Made by a program: the position numbers and the translations under genes | Assembly (NCBI GenBank): GCA_041393535.1 | Contig: JAWKJY010000006.1 | Location: forward strand, 1-64,000 | Length of the DNA: 64,000 nucleotides | DNA from: JAWKJY01 sp041393535 | Lineage (GTDB): Bacteria; Actinomycetota; Thermoleophilia; Gaiellales; Gaiellaceae | Direction of reading: 5' to 3' | Notes under the pieces: model-generated | Seen by the model: only the letters and a program-made list of their open reading frames with translations | What the model was told of the DNA's origin: nothing | The model's database searches: none | Part shown: in pieces, positions 37,345 through 45,921 of the stretch | How the letters are laid out: each line of letters starts with the position of its first letter | Numbering within the stretch: position 1 is the stretch's first letter

Positions 37345-39075
37345 GTGATCGGGCCCCGAACGCTGCTCCGCACCTCGCTCGCCGCCCTCGCGGCCCTCGC
37401 CGGGCTCGCGCTCGCCGGGCCGGGCGCCGCGGCGCTCGACGCGCCGGAGTGCCCGGCGGCGCTCCCGCTCGGCAGCTTCGGGCCGGGGCTCGTGGGCACG
37501 GGCCTGACGACCACGGTCGGGCGCGAGCGGGTCGAGTTCACGGCGACCGTGCTGGGCGTCCGCCAGAACGCGCTCGGCCCCGGCCGGGCGATGATCGTGG
37601 CGCGACTCTCCGGCCCCGCGATCGACGCCGTCGGCGGCGGCTGGGAGGGCATGTCGGGCTCGCCCGTCTACGTCGACGGCCAGCTGCTCGGCGCGGTCGC
37701 CTACGGGCTCTCCTCGGGCCCGTCGCCGATCGTCGGCCTCACCACCGGCCAGGACATCCTCGGCCTGCTCGCGACGACGCCCGTGTCCGCACGCCGCGTG
37801 GACGGCCGCTCGCTCGCGGCCAGCGGGGCGGCGCCCCTCCCCCTCGCCCTCACCGTCGGCGGCGCGGCCGGCCCGGACGCCGCGCACCTGCTCGCGTCGC
37901 TCGACCGCGCCGTCCCCGTGCTCGGCGCGGCCCGCGAGGGATCGGCGTCCGCCGCGGCGGCCACGGCCGGGCCACTACCGGCCCCCGGCCAGCCCGTCGC
38001 GCAGGTCGTCGCCGCCGGCGACGTGACGATCGCCGCGTCGGGCACGGTGACGGTCCGCTGCGGCGACCGCGCCGTCGCCTTCGGCCATCCCGGCATCCGC
38101 AGCGGCACGACCCGGCTGTCCGCGCGCGCCGTCGACGCGATCACCGTCCTGGCCGACCCGGCCGGCCCGTTCCTGCTCGGCGACCTGGCCGAGCCGGTCG
38201 GCGCGGTCGTGCGCGACGGCGCCGCCGGGATCGTCCTGCAGGCGGGGGCCGAGCCGCGCGGCATCGTCGTCGGCTCGACCGTCCGCGCCCCGGACACGGG
38301 CGTCACCCGCACCGGCGAGACGCGGATCTTCCTCCAGCCCGACGCGCCGCTGCTCGCCGGTCTCGCGATCCAGGCGACGATCGAGGCGGTCACGGGCGGC
38401 CCGACCGGGGGCACGGCCGAGGTGCGCTGGCAGATCCGGGGCGCCGACCGCGACGGCGACGCGTGGCGGCTCCGGCGCTCGGACCTCGTCGCGAGCGCGT
38501 ACGAGCAGACGACCGGCGCGCCGGGCCTGTCGGACGCGAGCGGCCCCGGGGGCGACGCGCCGCTCGGCATCGCCGGCTCGTTCCCCGTCTGGGCAGACCT
38601 CTACAACCTGCTGCTGCCGCAGGACGAGGACGTCGCGATCACCGACGTCGGCGCGACCGTGACGATCGAGCCGCGCGTTCGCCGCTCCACCATCCGCGGC
38701 GTCGACGTCGCCGTCGGGCGCGCTCCGTTCGACGAGGCCCGGGCGTTCGAGGAGGTGTTCGTCGGCCGGACGGACGGCCGGGTCCTCCGCGTTCGCGTCC
38801 ACCTCGGGCCGTTCTCGGCGGGGCCCGAGCGCACGGTCGTCGTCCGGGTGCCGATCCCGGCCGGCTTCGGCGCGACGTCCGTCGGGGTCTCGAGCGGCGC
38901 GTACTGCGAGCTGTGCGGGCCGACGCTCGCGAGCGTCCTGCGGGGGCTGCGGGCCTCGCGACGCTCCGACCTGCTCGTCGTGCGCGTCTCGAACGACGCC
39001 TCGGAGACACGGACCGCGAGCGTCCGGGTCGACGGCGTCGTCCGTGGCGACTGGGGCTTCGGCCTGCTCGGCTAG
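37345..39075 (+). CDS. Secreted S55 (SpoIVB-type) serine peptidase
   Basis: 576 residues. Signal peptide VIGPRTLLRTSLAALAALAG...AA. Diagnostic S55 motifs: nucleophile in GWEGMSGSPVYVDGQLLGAV near residue 105, and the later AVAFGHPGIRSGTTRLSA with the conserved FGHP. C-terminal part is beta-rich (about 290 residues) with a CELC motif near the end. GTG at 37345. S55 peptidases cleave signalling proteins in spore formers (SpoIVB), but the family is also found in non-sporulating actinobacteria. Convergent with the LLM gene, overlapping it by four bases. Confidence 0.85.
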   Translation: MIGPRTLLRTSLAALAALAGLALAGPGAAALDAPECPAALPLGSFGPGLVGTGLTTTVGRERVEFTATVLGVRQNALGPGRAMIVARLSGPAIDAVGGGWEGMSGSPVYVDGQLLGAVAYGLSSGPSPIVGLTTGQDILGLLATTPVSARRVDGRSLAASGAAPLPLALTVGGAAGPDAAHLLASLDRAVPVLGAAREGSASAAAATAGPLPAPGQPVAQVVAAGDVTIAASGTVTVRCGDRAVAFGHPGIRSGTTRLSARAVDAITVLADPAGPFLLGDLAEPVGAVVRDGAAGIVLQAGAEPRGIVVGSTVRAPDTGVTRTGETRIFLQPDAPLLAGLAIQATIEAVTGGPTGGTAEVRWQIRGADRDGDAWRLRRSDLVASAYEQTTGAPGLSDASGPGGDAPLGIAGSFPVWADLYNLLLPQDEDVAITDVGATVTIEPRVRRSTIRGVDVAVGRAPFDEARAFEEVFVGRTDGRVLRVRVHLGPFSAGPERTVVVRVPIPAGFGATSVGVSSGAYCELCGPTLASVLRGLRASRRSDLLVVRVSNDASETRTASVRVDGVVRGDWGFGLLG

Positions 39076-40025
39076 GAGGCGAGGGCCGGGACGAGGCGCT
39101 CGCCGAGCAGGGCGACCGTCTCGAGGTCCCGGTGCGCGAGGTGCTGGAGCATCACCCGCTCGACGCCCGCGCCCGCGAGCGCGCGCAGCCGGTCGATCGC
39201 CTGGTCGGGCGTCCCGACGAGCCAGGTCGGCCGCATCTCGTCGAGGAACGACGCCGGGTCGTCGTCGCGGCCCATCACCGCCAGGACGGCGCGGGCGCGC
39301 GCGAGGAGCGTCGGCTCGTCGTCGGCGAGCACGACCGGGACCATGACCGAGAGGACGAGGGTCGCCGGGTCGCGCCCCGCGCGCTCGCAGGCGTCGACGA
39401 GGATCTCGCGGCGGGCGGCCACCTCCTCGATCGACGAGGGGAACGTGTTGTACTCGTCCGCGAAGCGCACCGCGGGCTCGACCGTGCCGGGCCGCGCCTG
39501 CCCGCCGACGATCAGCGGCGGCCGCGGCCGCTGCACCGGCTTCGGGAGCGCGCGGCAGCCCTCGAGCCGGTAGTGGCGCCCGTCGAAGTCGACGACGTCC
39601 TCCGTCCACTGGCGATGGACGAGCTCGAGCTGCTCGGCGAACAGCTCCAGGCGCGTTCGGGTCGGCGGGAAGGGAAAGCCGTGCGCCCGGTGCTCCAGCT
39701 CGTACCAGCCGGCGCCGAGGCCGAGCTCGACGCGGCCGCCGGAGACGTGGTCGACCGTCGCCGCCGCCCGCGCCAGCTCCGACGGGTGCCGGAACGTCGC
39801 GGGCGAGACCATCGTCCCGAGCCGGATGCGCTCCGTACGCGCCCCGAGGGCCGCGAGCGTCGTCCAGGCGTCGAGCGAGCCGCGGTCGAGCTGCCCGAAG
39901 ACCGACGCGTAGTGGTCGGAGCGGAACAGCCCCTCGAGCCCGGCCGTCTCGACCGCGTCCGCCAGCGCGAGCCAGTCCTCCCAGGACACGCCCTCCTGCC
40001 CCTCGACCATCAGGCAGAGCCGCAC
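39072..40025 (-). CDS. LLM-class (F420-dependent type) oxidoreductase
   Basis: 317 residues, luciferase-like TIM barrel. Typical segments: FRSDHYASVFG, IRLGTMVSPATFRHPSELAR, VDHVSGGRVELGLGAGWYELEHRAHG, PLIVGGQARPGTV, and WLVGTPDQAIDRLRAL. Such proteins in high-GC actinobacteria mostly use coenzyme F420; FMN cannot be excluded. GTG start at 40025. The stop overlaps the convergent S55 gene. Confidence 0.9.
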   Translation of the reverse strand: MRLCLMVEGQEGVSWEDWLALADAVETAGLEGLFRSDHYASVFGQLDRGSLDAWTTLAALGARTERIRLGTMVSPATFRHPSELARAAATVDHVSGGRVELGLGAGWYELEHRAHGFPFPPTRTRLELFAEQLELVHRQWTEDVVDFDGRHYRLEGCRALPKPVQRPRPPLIVGGQARPGTVEPAVRFADEYNTFPSSIEEVAARREILVDACERAGRDPATLVLSVMVPVVLADDEPTLLARARAVLAVMGRDDDPASFLDEMRPTWLVGTPDQAIDRLRALAGAGVERVMLQHLAHRDLETVALLGERLVPALAS

Positions 40026-40044
40026 GGTCCGCTCCCGCTCCGCC

Positions 40045-43000
40045 TCAGCGGGCCGTCGTCGTGGCCGTCCGCGTGATCGACGCGAGGCTCGTGGCCTCGT
40101 CGAGCAGCGTCAGGCTGACGACCACGCGGGCCCCGGCCGGCAGCGCCTTCACGTTGACGGGGAGCGAGACGCGCCCGTTCTTCACCTTCCCCGTGCCGCG
40201 GCGCGTCCCGTAGCTCGTCGCGATCGCCTTCCCGCCACGGAGGACGACCACCTTCGCGATCAGCTGCGGCGCCGCGCCGCGCTTGAGCACGCGGCCCTTG
40301 ACGGTGACGATGCCGCGGCCCGACTTCAGCCGCTTCGTCGTGACCGACAGGCTCGAGCCCAGCCTGATCGACCTCGGCGCGAGGCGGGTCGCGCGGCCGC
40401 TGCGGACGACCCGGCCGCCGGCGGCTCGCACGGTGAAGGAGGCGCCCGCGCCGAGGTTCCGCCACGAGTCCGGCTTCAGCGAGAGCGACTGGTCGGCGCC
40501 GAGCGCGATCGGGGCGTAGGTGACGCTCTGCGGCAGGCCGCCGCCGGTCTGGACGAGCGTCAGGCTCGCCGTCGTCGGGCTGCCCTCGTGGGCGAGCGCC
40601 ACGGTCGAGCCGACGGTCAGGCGGTCGGAGCGGTCGCCGCCGGCGCGCAGCGTGACGCTCGCGCTCCGGGTGGGCGTGCTCGTGTCGGTCGCGGACGGCG
40701 CCCGCCCGTCGACGCCGAGGCGCACGTCGAGCCCGAGCGTGACCGGGGTCGAGGTGGCGTCCGAGGCGAACTCGACCGTTGCCGCGTTCGGCTGCACCGA
40801 CAGCGTGTCGCGCTGGCCCGGCTCCGTCCTGGCGCCCTCGACGGTTGCGTTCACCGAGCCGCCGAGGAGCGAGGCCTGGTAGGGGGCGTTCGCCTTGCCT
40901 GCGATGGTCATCGTCGCCGGCTCGTCCGTCTCCAGCCGGTAGAGCGGCACCGGCTCGCCCCCCGTCGGGATCGACGCGTCGACGACGCCCTTGCCGGGCA
41001 GCACCGACCCGTCGGGGCGCAGCGCCTCCTCGCCGCCCACCTCGAGCGAGACGATCTGCGACGCGCGCCAGCCCGCCTGGACGACGGGGACGTCGATCGG
41101 CAGGGTCGCGTTCAGCGGCGGCAGGGCCTCGACCTGGATCTGCCCCATGCCGCCCGACCACCCGGTGATGCCACCGCTCCAGACGCCGGCCGGGGTGACG
41201 TGGATGATGTTCGCCTGCAGCCGCGCCGTCCGGACGCCTGCGTTCGACTGCTCGCCGAGCGCGAACGGCGTGTTCGGGTTGTGGGTGACGATGTCGTAGC
41301 CGCCGTCAGCGGTCGAGCGGGTGTCGATCGCGACCACGGCGTGCCCGCTGTTCCCACGCGTGCCGTAGGGGTTCTGCCAGACCGAGATGATCGGCGGCTG
41401 GTTGCGCGCGATCGCGTCGTCGATCTTCTGGCGCAGCCCGGCCGGCGTGTCGGGGCTCGCCGCCTGCGCCTGGACGCTCAGCTGGCTGGCCTTGTCGAAC
41501 TGCCGGATGTGCCAGGTCGCGATGTTGTGCTTGATCGCGCTCGAGTCGGTCCAGTTGGCGATCGCGAAGGCGTTGGCGGCCTTCGCGTCGAACTGCTTGA
41601 GGAGCTCGGTCCCCGTGAAGAACGAGATCGACTGCGCGGCCCAGCCGTAGCAGAGGCCGGGGCCCGGGTTCGCCTCGAGCTGCTGCTCCATCGACTTGAA
41701 GTAGCCGAGCGCGGTGCCGTTCCGCCAGCAGTAGGCGTCGAAGCACGACTCGGTGTCGTCCTTGCCGAACGCGCGCTCGAAGTCGGCCCACGTCAGGTCG
41801 CTGATCCGCGCGCCGCCGCCGCCGTTCACCTGCGAGGAGCCGTACGTGTTGCGGTAGTCGGCGACGGTCAGGAGCGGCGAGGTCGCGAGCTCGACGTTCG
41901 ACGCGTTGAAGGCGTGGATCCTCGTCGTCGTCGGGTCGACGCCGAGGTCGAGCCGGATGCCCTCGTCCTGCCCCGCCTCGCGCGAGACGGAGCCCGCCAC
42001 GCGGGTGAGCGTGTTGCCGAGGTCGTCGCGGAACGTCAGCGGGCAGCTGGACGGGAAGTTGCCGCGCACGATCGCCTGGAACGTCTTCGAGCCGGAGCCG
42101 GGCGGGTGGTAGAGGAACGTGTTCTCGAGCGCGCTGATCCGCACCTGCTCGGCCGCGCCCGCGTAGACGGCGAGGGCGAAGCTGATCGGCGTCGCGTTCG
42201 CCGGGGTCAGGGTGACGTCGTAGGTCGACGGCGTCTCCGTCGCCGGGCTGGACAGCGTGACCGGGAAGGAGACCGTGCCGTTGCCGACCGCGTTCGCGAC
42301 CGACGAGACGACGGTCACCGTGGCCGGCCCGCCGAGCTTCGTCAGGGTCAGCGTGACTGCGCCGCTGTAGTTCCCGCGCACGCCGGCGAGGATGCTCCCG
42401 TTCACCGTCCCGCAGCCGGGCGTCGCGCCGAGCGTCGTGCGGTCGCCGTAGAGCGCACTCTGCATGCGGACCGTCAGGAGCACGGGGCTGCCGACGAAGG
42501 TGCCCGGCGCGCCGCTCGCGCTCGTCAGCTGGAGCTGGCGGTCGCCGGCCGCCGGCGACGCCGCGGTGACGTTGAACGCGACCGCGCCGGTGCCGGCGAG
42601 CGGACCTGCGGCGGCCGCCGCCACGATGCCGGCCGGCAGACCGCCGACGAGCGAGAGCGGCACCGTGCCGGTCGAGCCGTTGAACCGCACGGCCTTCACC
42701 TGGGCCACGCCCGTGTCGCCCTCCGTCAGGTCGAGCGACGGCGTCAGCAGCGCGATCGTGAACTTCGGTGGCGGCGGCACGTCGTCGAGGCCGGCGACGA
42801 TGTCGTCGACGATGACGCGTCCGAGGGGGGCCGTGATCACGACGTAGGCGATGTCGCTCGTGACGCCGTGGTTCAGCGAGGGCGACACGGTGCCGCCCTT
42901 CGGGATCGAGAAGTCCTGCTGGGCGAGCAGGTTGCTGGCCACGCCCAGGTACCGGACGCGCACGGCGAACGGCCCTGGCTGCGTCCCGAACCCGTCGAAG

Positions 43001-43413
43001 GTCGGGTTCGCCGTCGCGCGCAGGTTGAACGAGACCCGCGGCCGCTCGACCGTGTAGCGCCAGCCGAACGAGACGCCGCGGTCGGCCGTGGAGTCCTCGC
43101 CCGTCGGCGGCCGACCGGTGCACCAGTTGTCGAGGCCGCGCCCGTTGATCCCGTCGCTGACGATGTGCTGCGCGCCGTCGCCCGAGCGCCCGCAGCCGTC
43201 CTCGATCCCGACGTCGATCCCCCACAGGTGCGGGTGGCCGAACTCGACGCCGAACGGTGGATTGAGGTACTCGTCGTCGATGTTCTCCGTCGCGCTCGCC
43301 GGAAGGTTCTCGAAGTTGATGACGGTGTCCGGCGCGGCGCTGGCCAGCGAGGGCACGACGAGCGCGGCGAGCGCGAGGAGCGCGAGCAGGCCGAGACGGC
43401 GAAGCGGGGGCAC
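40045..43413 (-). CDS. Giant secreted protein with papain-like Cys-His-Asn core (1122 aa)
   Basis: 1122 residues with an N-terminal signal (LLALLALAALVVPSLASAA). Residues 25-200 look like a carbohydrate-binding or lamin-like beta domain (PDTVINFENLPASATENIDD). Residues 220-480 are Ig-like beta repeats. The core has GLCYGWAAQSISFF (Cys near 587), SGHAVVAIDTR (His near 690) and DIVTHNPNTPF (Asn near 710), the order of a papain-fold protease or transglutaminase. The C-terminal 350 residues are further Ig-like repeats. GTG at 43413. Export plus the triad suggest an extracellular peptidase or adhesin; substrate unknown. Confidence 0.75.
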   Translation of the reverse strand: MPPLRRLGLLALLALAALVVPSLASAAPDTVINFENLPASATENIDDEYLNPPFGVEFGHPHLWGIDVGIEDGCGRSGDGAQHIVSDGINGRGLDNWCTGRPPTGEDSTADRGVSFGWRYTVERPRVSFNLRATANPTFDGFGTQPGPFAVRVRYLGVASNLLAQQDFSIPKGGTVSPSLNHGVTSDIAYVVITAPLGRVIVDDIVAGLDDVPPPPKFTIALLTPSLDLTEGDTGVAQVKAVRFNGSTGTVPLSLVGGLPAGIVAAAAAGPLAGTGAVAFNVTAASPAAGDRQLQLTSASGAPGTFVGSPVLLTVRMQSALYGDRTTLGATPGCGTVNGSILAGVRGNYSGAVTLTLTKLGGPATVTVVSSVANAVGNGTVSFPVTLSSPATETPSTYDVTLTPANATPISFALAVYAGAAEQVRISALENTFLYHPPGSGSKTFQAIVRGNFPSSCPLTFRDDLGNTLTRVAGSVSREAGQDEGIRLDLGVDPTTTRIHAFNASNVELATSPLLTVADYRNTYGSSQVNGGGGARISDLTWADFERAFGKDDTESCFDAYCWRNGTALGYFKSMEQQLEANPGPGLCYGWAAQSISFFTGTELLKQFDAKAANAFAIANWTDSSAIKHNIATWHIRQFDKASQLSVQAQAASPDTPAGLRQKIDDAIARNQPPIISVWQNPYGTRGNSGHAVVAIDTRSTADGGYDIVTHNPNTPFALGEQSNAGVRTARLQANIIHVTPAGVWSGGITGWSGGMGQIQVEALPPLNATLPIDVPVVQAGWRASQIVSLEVGGEEALRPDGSVLPGKGVVDASIPTGGEPVPLYRLETDEPATMTIAGKANAPYQASLLGGSVNATVEGARTEPGQRDTLSVQPNAATVEFASDATSTPVTLGLDVRLGVDGRAPSATDTSTPTRSASVTLRAGGDRSDRLTVGSTVALAHEGSPTTASLTLVQTGGGLPQSVTYAPIALGADQSLSLKPDSWRNLGAGASFTVRAAGGRVVRSGRATRLAPRSIRLGSSLSVTTKRLKSGRGIVTVKGRVLKRGAAPQLIAKVVVLRGGKAIATSYGTRRGTGKVKNGRVSLPVNVKALPAGARVVVSLTLLDEATSLASITRTATTTAR

Positions 43414-43426
43414 GCGGGCTCCTCTC

Positions 43427-45430
43427 CTACGGCAGGACGATGGTCAGGCGGAGCCGGACGGGCTTCGAGACGCGGCCGTCCGCCGTGCGCGCCACGAGGC
43501 GGAGGCGGTAGCCGCCCGGCGCGAGCGCACCCTTCGGGGTGCGCCCCGTGAGCGTGATCCGGTTCACACCGGTGATGAGCGGGGTCGTGAAGGGCGAGCC
43601 GGCCTTCCTGAAGGCGGTGCAGCGCTTGCCTGTCCTGGCCGCGGGGACGCAGCGGCCGCCCTTCCGCCGTCCGCTGACGACCCGCTCGTACGCGAGGGTC
43701 AGGGTCGCGGCCTCGCTCGTCGTCACGCTGAGCTTCGCACCGCGCCCCTTGCCGGGGCGCTTTCCCCTCGGCACGACGACGAAGCGCGACGCGTCGAGGG
43801 ACGCCTTCGTCAGCTTCGGCGCCCTGCCCGCCCCGGGCGGCGGTGGCGGCGGCGGCGCCGGCGGCAGCGGCGGCGCGATCACGTCGGTGACCGTGACGGA
43901 CTGGCTCGCGACGCTCGTCAGCCCGTCCGTGTCGGTGACCGTCGCCGTCACCGTGAACGTGCCGACCTGCGTGTAGTCGTGCACGAGCGTCGTCCCCGCC
44001 ACGGCGGGCGTCCCGTCGCCGAACGAGATGCTGATCGACGCGATGCCCGCGTCCGGGTCGGTCGAGCCGGACGCGTCGGCGGTCACCTGGCGGGCGCTCG
44101 CGGAGACCTCGAGGTCGGCGATCGGCGGCGTGGCGTTCGCCCGGTCCCGGACGAACGCGTCGCTCAGGGCGCCGTTCGCGTCCGTGCCCCCGACGAGGTT
44201 CCCCGCACCGGAGTGGAACGCGACGTAGCGCGCGGAGCCGGCGCTGAAGCTCGGCCCGTTCGTGTGCCCGAGCCCGGCCTGCCCGTCGGTCGAGATGTCG
44301 ATCCTGGTCGTCGTCCCGTTGCAGCGATCCCGGACGAAGACGCCGCGCCAGCCGCTCGTCGCCGCGAGGGTCGACGAGATCATCCCGACCAGGCACCCGT
44401 CGTCGGATACGGCCGGCGGCCGCTCGTCGAGCACGGTGCCCGGCGCAGGCGTGGCGGCGCCGGTCAGGCTGGCGAACTCGGTCGTGCCCGCGCAGCGGTC
44501 GCGCGCGATGGTCTTGGCCCCGGCGAGGGTGCTGCCGGCGACGAGGTTCGTCGCTGCGGTGTGGAAGACGACGATGCAGCCGTCCGCGCTGATCGACGGG
44601 TCGTACGAGTCCGAGTTGGCCTCGCCGCCGGCCGAGGTCACGCTCGCCCGGACGATGGCACCCGTCTGGATGTCGCGGAGGAAGACGTCCTCGTTGCCGC
44701 CGATGTCCCCCGTGACGAGGTTCGTCGCGAAGCTCGAGAACGCGACGAAGCGGCCGCCGTTGCTGACGGCGGCCCAGGTGCCCGTACCGGCGTCGGGCGC
44801 GACGCCTACCGGCTCGCTGACGCGGGTGATCGAGCCGTCCGAGAGCCGGTAGAGGTAGACGTCGCCGAAGAAGTCGGTGTCGCTCGCGACGAGCCGCGCG
44901 TTGCTGTAGAAGACGACCGCCGCGCCATCGGAGCTCATCCGGGGGTCGAAGGAGTCCGCGCCGCCGACGACGCCCGCTGCCGTCTGGGAGAGCCGCTTCA
45001 GCGAGCCGTCGAGCCGGTCGAAGAGGTAGATCTGACTCGACGTCGAGGTGGTCGCGACGAGGTTCTTGGCCCTGCTCTCGAACACGACCCAGCGGCCGTC
45101 GCCGCTGATCGACGGGTTGGCCGAGGCGCCGTCCGGCTCGGTCGCGCCCTCCTGGATCCGGACCGTCTGCCCGGTCTTCGCGTCGTGCACGAAGACGTCC
45201 TGGAGCCCCTTCGTGTCCCCCGTGACGAGGTTGCTCGCGGTCGACTGGAACGCCGTCCAGCGCCCGTTCTGCGAGACGACGGGGAACTCGGCGTTGGAGC
45301 TCGCCTGGACGCCGGTCGAGCTGACGCCCACGCGCGTCGTCGTCGGAACGACCGCCGCGGCGAGGGGCGGTACGAGGAGCGTCGCCGCAGCCACGACGGC
45401 GGCGACGAGCGAACGGGCGGAGCAGTGCAT
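43427..45430 (-). CDS. Secreted PD40 beta-propeller plus PKD protein (667 aa)
   Basis: 667 residues, signal peptide (MHCSARSLVAAVVAAATLLV). Residues about 40-400 hold TolB/PD40-type beta-propeller repeats with recurrent DVFV.D, ISGDGRWVVFES and ISADGCIVVFHT motifs. Residues about 410-500 form a PKD domain (VTADASGSTDPDAG, ISFGDGTPAVAGTTLVHDY). A proline-rich linker leads to a beta domain. Ends 14 bases upstream of the 1122-residue gene on the same strand, so they are probably one operon. Likely an extracellular sensor, lectin or scaffold. Confidence 0.8.
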   Translation of the reverse strand: MHCSARSLVAAVVAAATLLVPPLAAAVVPTTTRVGVSSTGVQASSNAEFPVVSQNGRWTAFQSTASNLVTGDTKGLQDVFVHDAKTGQTVRIQEGATEPDGASANPSISGDGRWVVFESRAKNLVATTSTSSQIYLFDRLDGSLKRLSQTAAGVVGGADSFDPRMSSDGAAVVFYSNARLVASDTDFFGDVYLYRLSDGSITRVSEPVGVAPDAGTGTWAAVSNGGRFVAFSSFATNLVTGDIGGNEDVFLRDIQTGAIVRASVTSAGGEANSDSYDPSISADGCIVVFHTAATNLVAGSTLAGAKTIARDRCAGTTEFASLTGAATPAPGTVLDERPPAVSDDGCLVGMISSTLAATSGWRGVFVRDRCNGTTTRIDISTDGQAGLGHTNGPSFSAGSARYVAFHSGAGNLVGGTDANGALSDAFVRDRANATPPIADLEVSASARQVTADASGSTDPDAGIASISISFGDGTPAVAGTTLVHDYTQVGTFTVTATVTDTDGLTSVASQSVTVTDVIAPPLPPAPPPPPPPGAGRAPKLTKASLDASRFVVVPRGKRPGKGRGAKLSVTTSEAATLTLAYERVVSGRRKGGRCVPAARTGKRCTAFRKAGSPFTTPLITGVNRITLTGRTPKGALAPGGYRLRLVARTADGRVSKPVRLRLTIVLP

Positions 45431-45619
45431 CGCTGGGTCCTCGCTGGTCGACGGCCGCTGGCCTCGGCACGGGGTCGCGGCGGATCATACGCCCGCGGGG
45501 AGTCGAGCGGAAGCCCTCCCCAGCGGACGCCCCGCGGAGCCGCTCAACCGGTGGCGGGCGCTGCCGATCAGCCGGGGGAGCGCCCGGGCAGGCGATTCGA
45601 CGGGGGCGCGGAGGTGACG

Positions 45620-45907
45620 ATGTTCAGCGACGAGGCCCTCGGCCCGTTCGCGATCGCGAGGCAGCGCGTCGAGACGACGGCCGAGCGCGCGCCGCAGGCG
45701 CCGCCGCCGCCGCCCGAGGTCTTGCTCGCGTTGCACGAGGCGGCACAGCTCCTCGACGAGCTGGCCGCCCGCGACGTCGACCTGCACTTCGACGTCGACC
45801 GCGAGCGCGACGACCTCGTCGTCGAGCTGCGCCGCGACCATGGGCCGGCGGTCTCGCGCTCGATCCCGCTCGCCGAGCTCGCGCGCTTCGCGCACCCCTG
45901 CGGCTAG
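45620..45907 (+). CDS. FlaG-like small protein (95 aa)
   Basis: 95 residues, ATG at 45620 with GGAGG five bases upstream. The N-terminal half is flexible and proline-rich (APQAPPPPPE). The C-terminal 55 residues (LHEAAQLLDELAARDVDLHF, DVDRERDDLVVELRRD, RSIPLAELARFA) match the FlaG-domain pattern: helix, then two strands around F-x-V-D, then I-P-x-x-E/A. FlaG proteins affect flagellar filament length, but no flagellar gene is seen here. Convergent with glgP1. Confidence 0.65.
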   Translation: MFSDEALGPFAIARQRVETTAERAPQAPPPPPEVLLALHEAAQLLDELAARDVDLHFDVDRERDDLVVELRRDHGPAVSRSIPLAELARFAHPCG

Positions 45908-45921
45908 CGCCGCGGCGCGGC

